Shown: in pieces, positions 22,500 through 22,648 of the stretch | How the letters are laid out: each line of letters begins with the position of its first letter | Position numbering within the stretch: position 1 is the stretch's first letter | Origin: Phallusia fumigata | Taxonomy: Eukaryota > Chordata > Ascidiacea > Phlebobranchia > Ascidiidae | Length of the DNA stretch: 22,648 nt | Reading direction: 5' to 3' | Assembly (NCBI GenBank): GCA_008931825.1 | Contig: QXVZ01007886.1 | Span: forward strand, 1-22,648 | Notes under the pieces: generated by a model | Told to the model about the DNA's origin: nothing | Database searches by the model: none | What the model saw: only the letters and a program-made list of their open reading frames with translations | Translations under genes and position numbers: made by a program

Positions 22500-22507
22500 A
22501 TTTGAAG

Positions 22508-22648
22508 TAGTAACATTTCGAATTACATTATTTAGATTTCCAACAACTGAATTACAAAAACAAATCAGTCCATTATCGTTACAAGCCTTTTATAGTCTTT
22601 TTCAGGCCTTTTTTGATCCCAAAACGAAATGCGCGCAGTTTGTTTGCA
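22508..22648. other. Right edge of window, nothing recognised
   Basis: AT-rich non-coding sequence with no feature I can support. Confidence 0.4.

Overview
The window is eukaryotic nuclear DNA: AT-rich, with an intron-dense gene whose introns are short (80-740 bp). It most probably comes from an invertebrate chordate of the ascidian type (Ciona-like). The reasons are a vertebrate-like UPF1 protein with a TQ-rich N-terminus and SQ-rich C-terminus, a compact gene layout, many short DNA transposons, and about 1.3% mismatch between two apparent haplotype copies. The species assignment is inference.

Layout. 1-4666 is non-coding and holds a hAT-type non-autonomous transposon. It also holds an assembly problem: two contig joins marked by single n bases (2555, 3534), where the same sequence is repeated three times in part. 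From 4667 there is a candidate promoter and a non-coding first exon, then the uninterrupted coding sequence of SPC25 (5121-5846), a subunit of the NDC80 kinetochore complex. UPF1, the RNA helicase of nonsense-mediated mRNA decay, follows 340 bp downstream on the same strand. Its coding sequence runs from 6187 to 18671 in 27 exons, every one of which I placed by reading frame and splice site. A further intron (18681-19083) is predicted just after the stop codon. The rest, 19183-22648, has no recognisable gene. It holds another contig-end duplication around the n at 19686, a small tandem repeat, and a 159-bp hAT-like MITE.

The summed UPF1 coding exons give 3356 nt, one short of a whole number of codons. 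The missing base can be placed in exon 4 (about 8005), where the zinc-binding CH domain shifts frame. Restoring one base gives 1118 residues, the length of the commonly studied human isoform. Two adjacent UPF1 introns use GC-AG ends. Two introns carry short mobile elements with clear target-site duplications.

The two genes have unrelated jobs (chromosome segregation and mRNA surveillance). Their tight same-strand spacing may reflect an ascidian operon resolved by spliced-leader trans-splicing, which the sequence suggests but does not prove. I see no wholly new biological system. The most unusual points are the reading frame that stays open beyond the UPF1 stop across a 3' intron, the paired GC-AG introns, and the series of MITEs.
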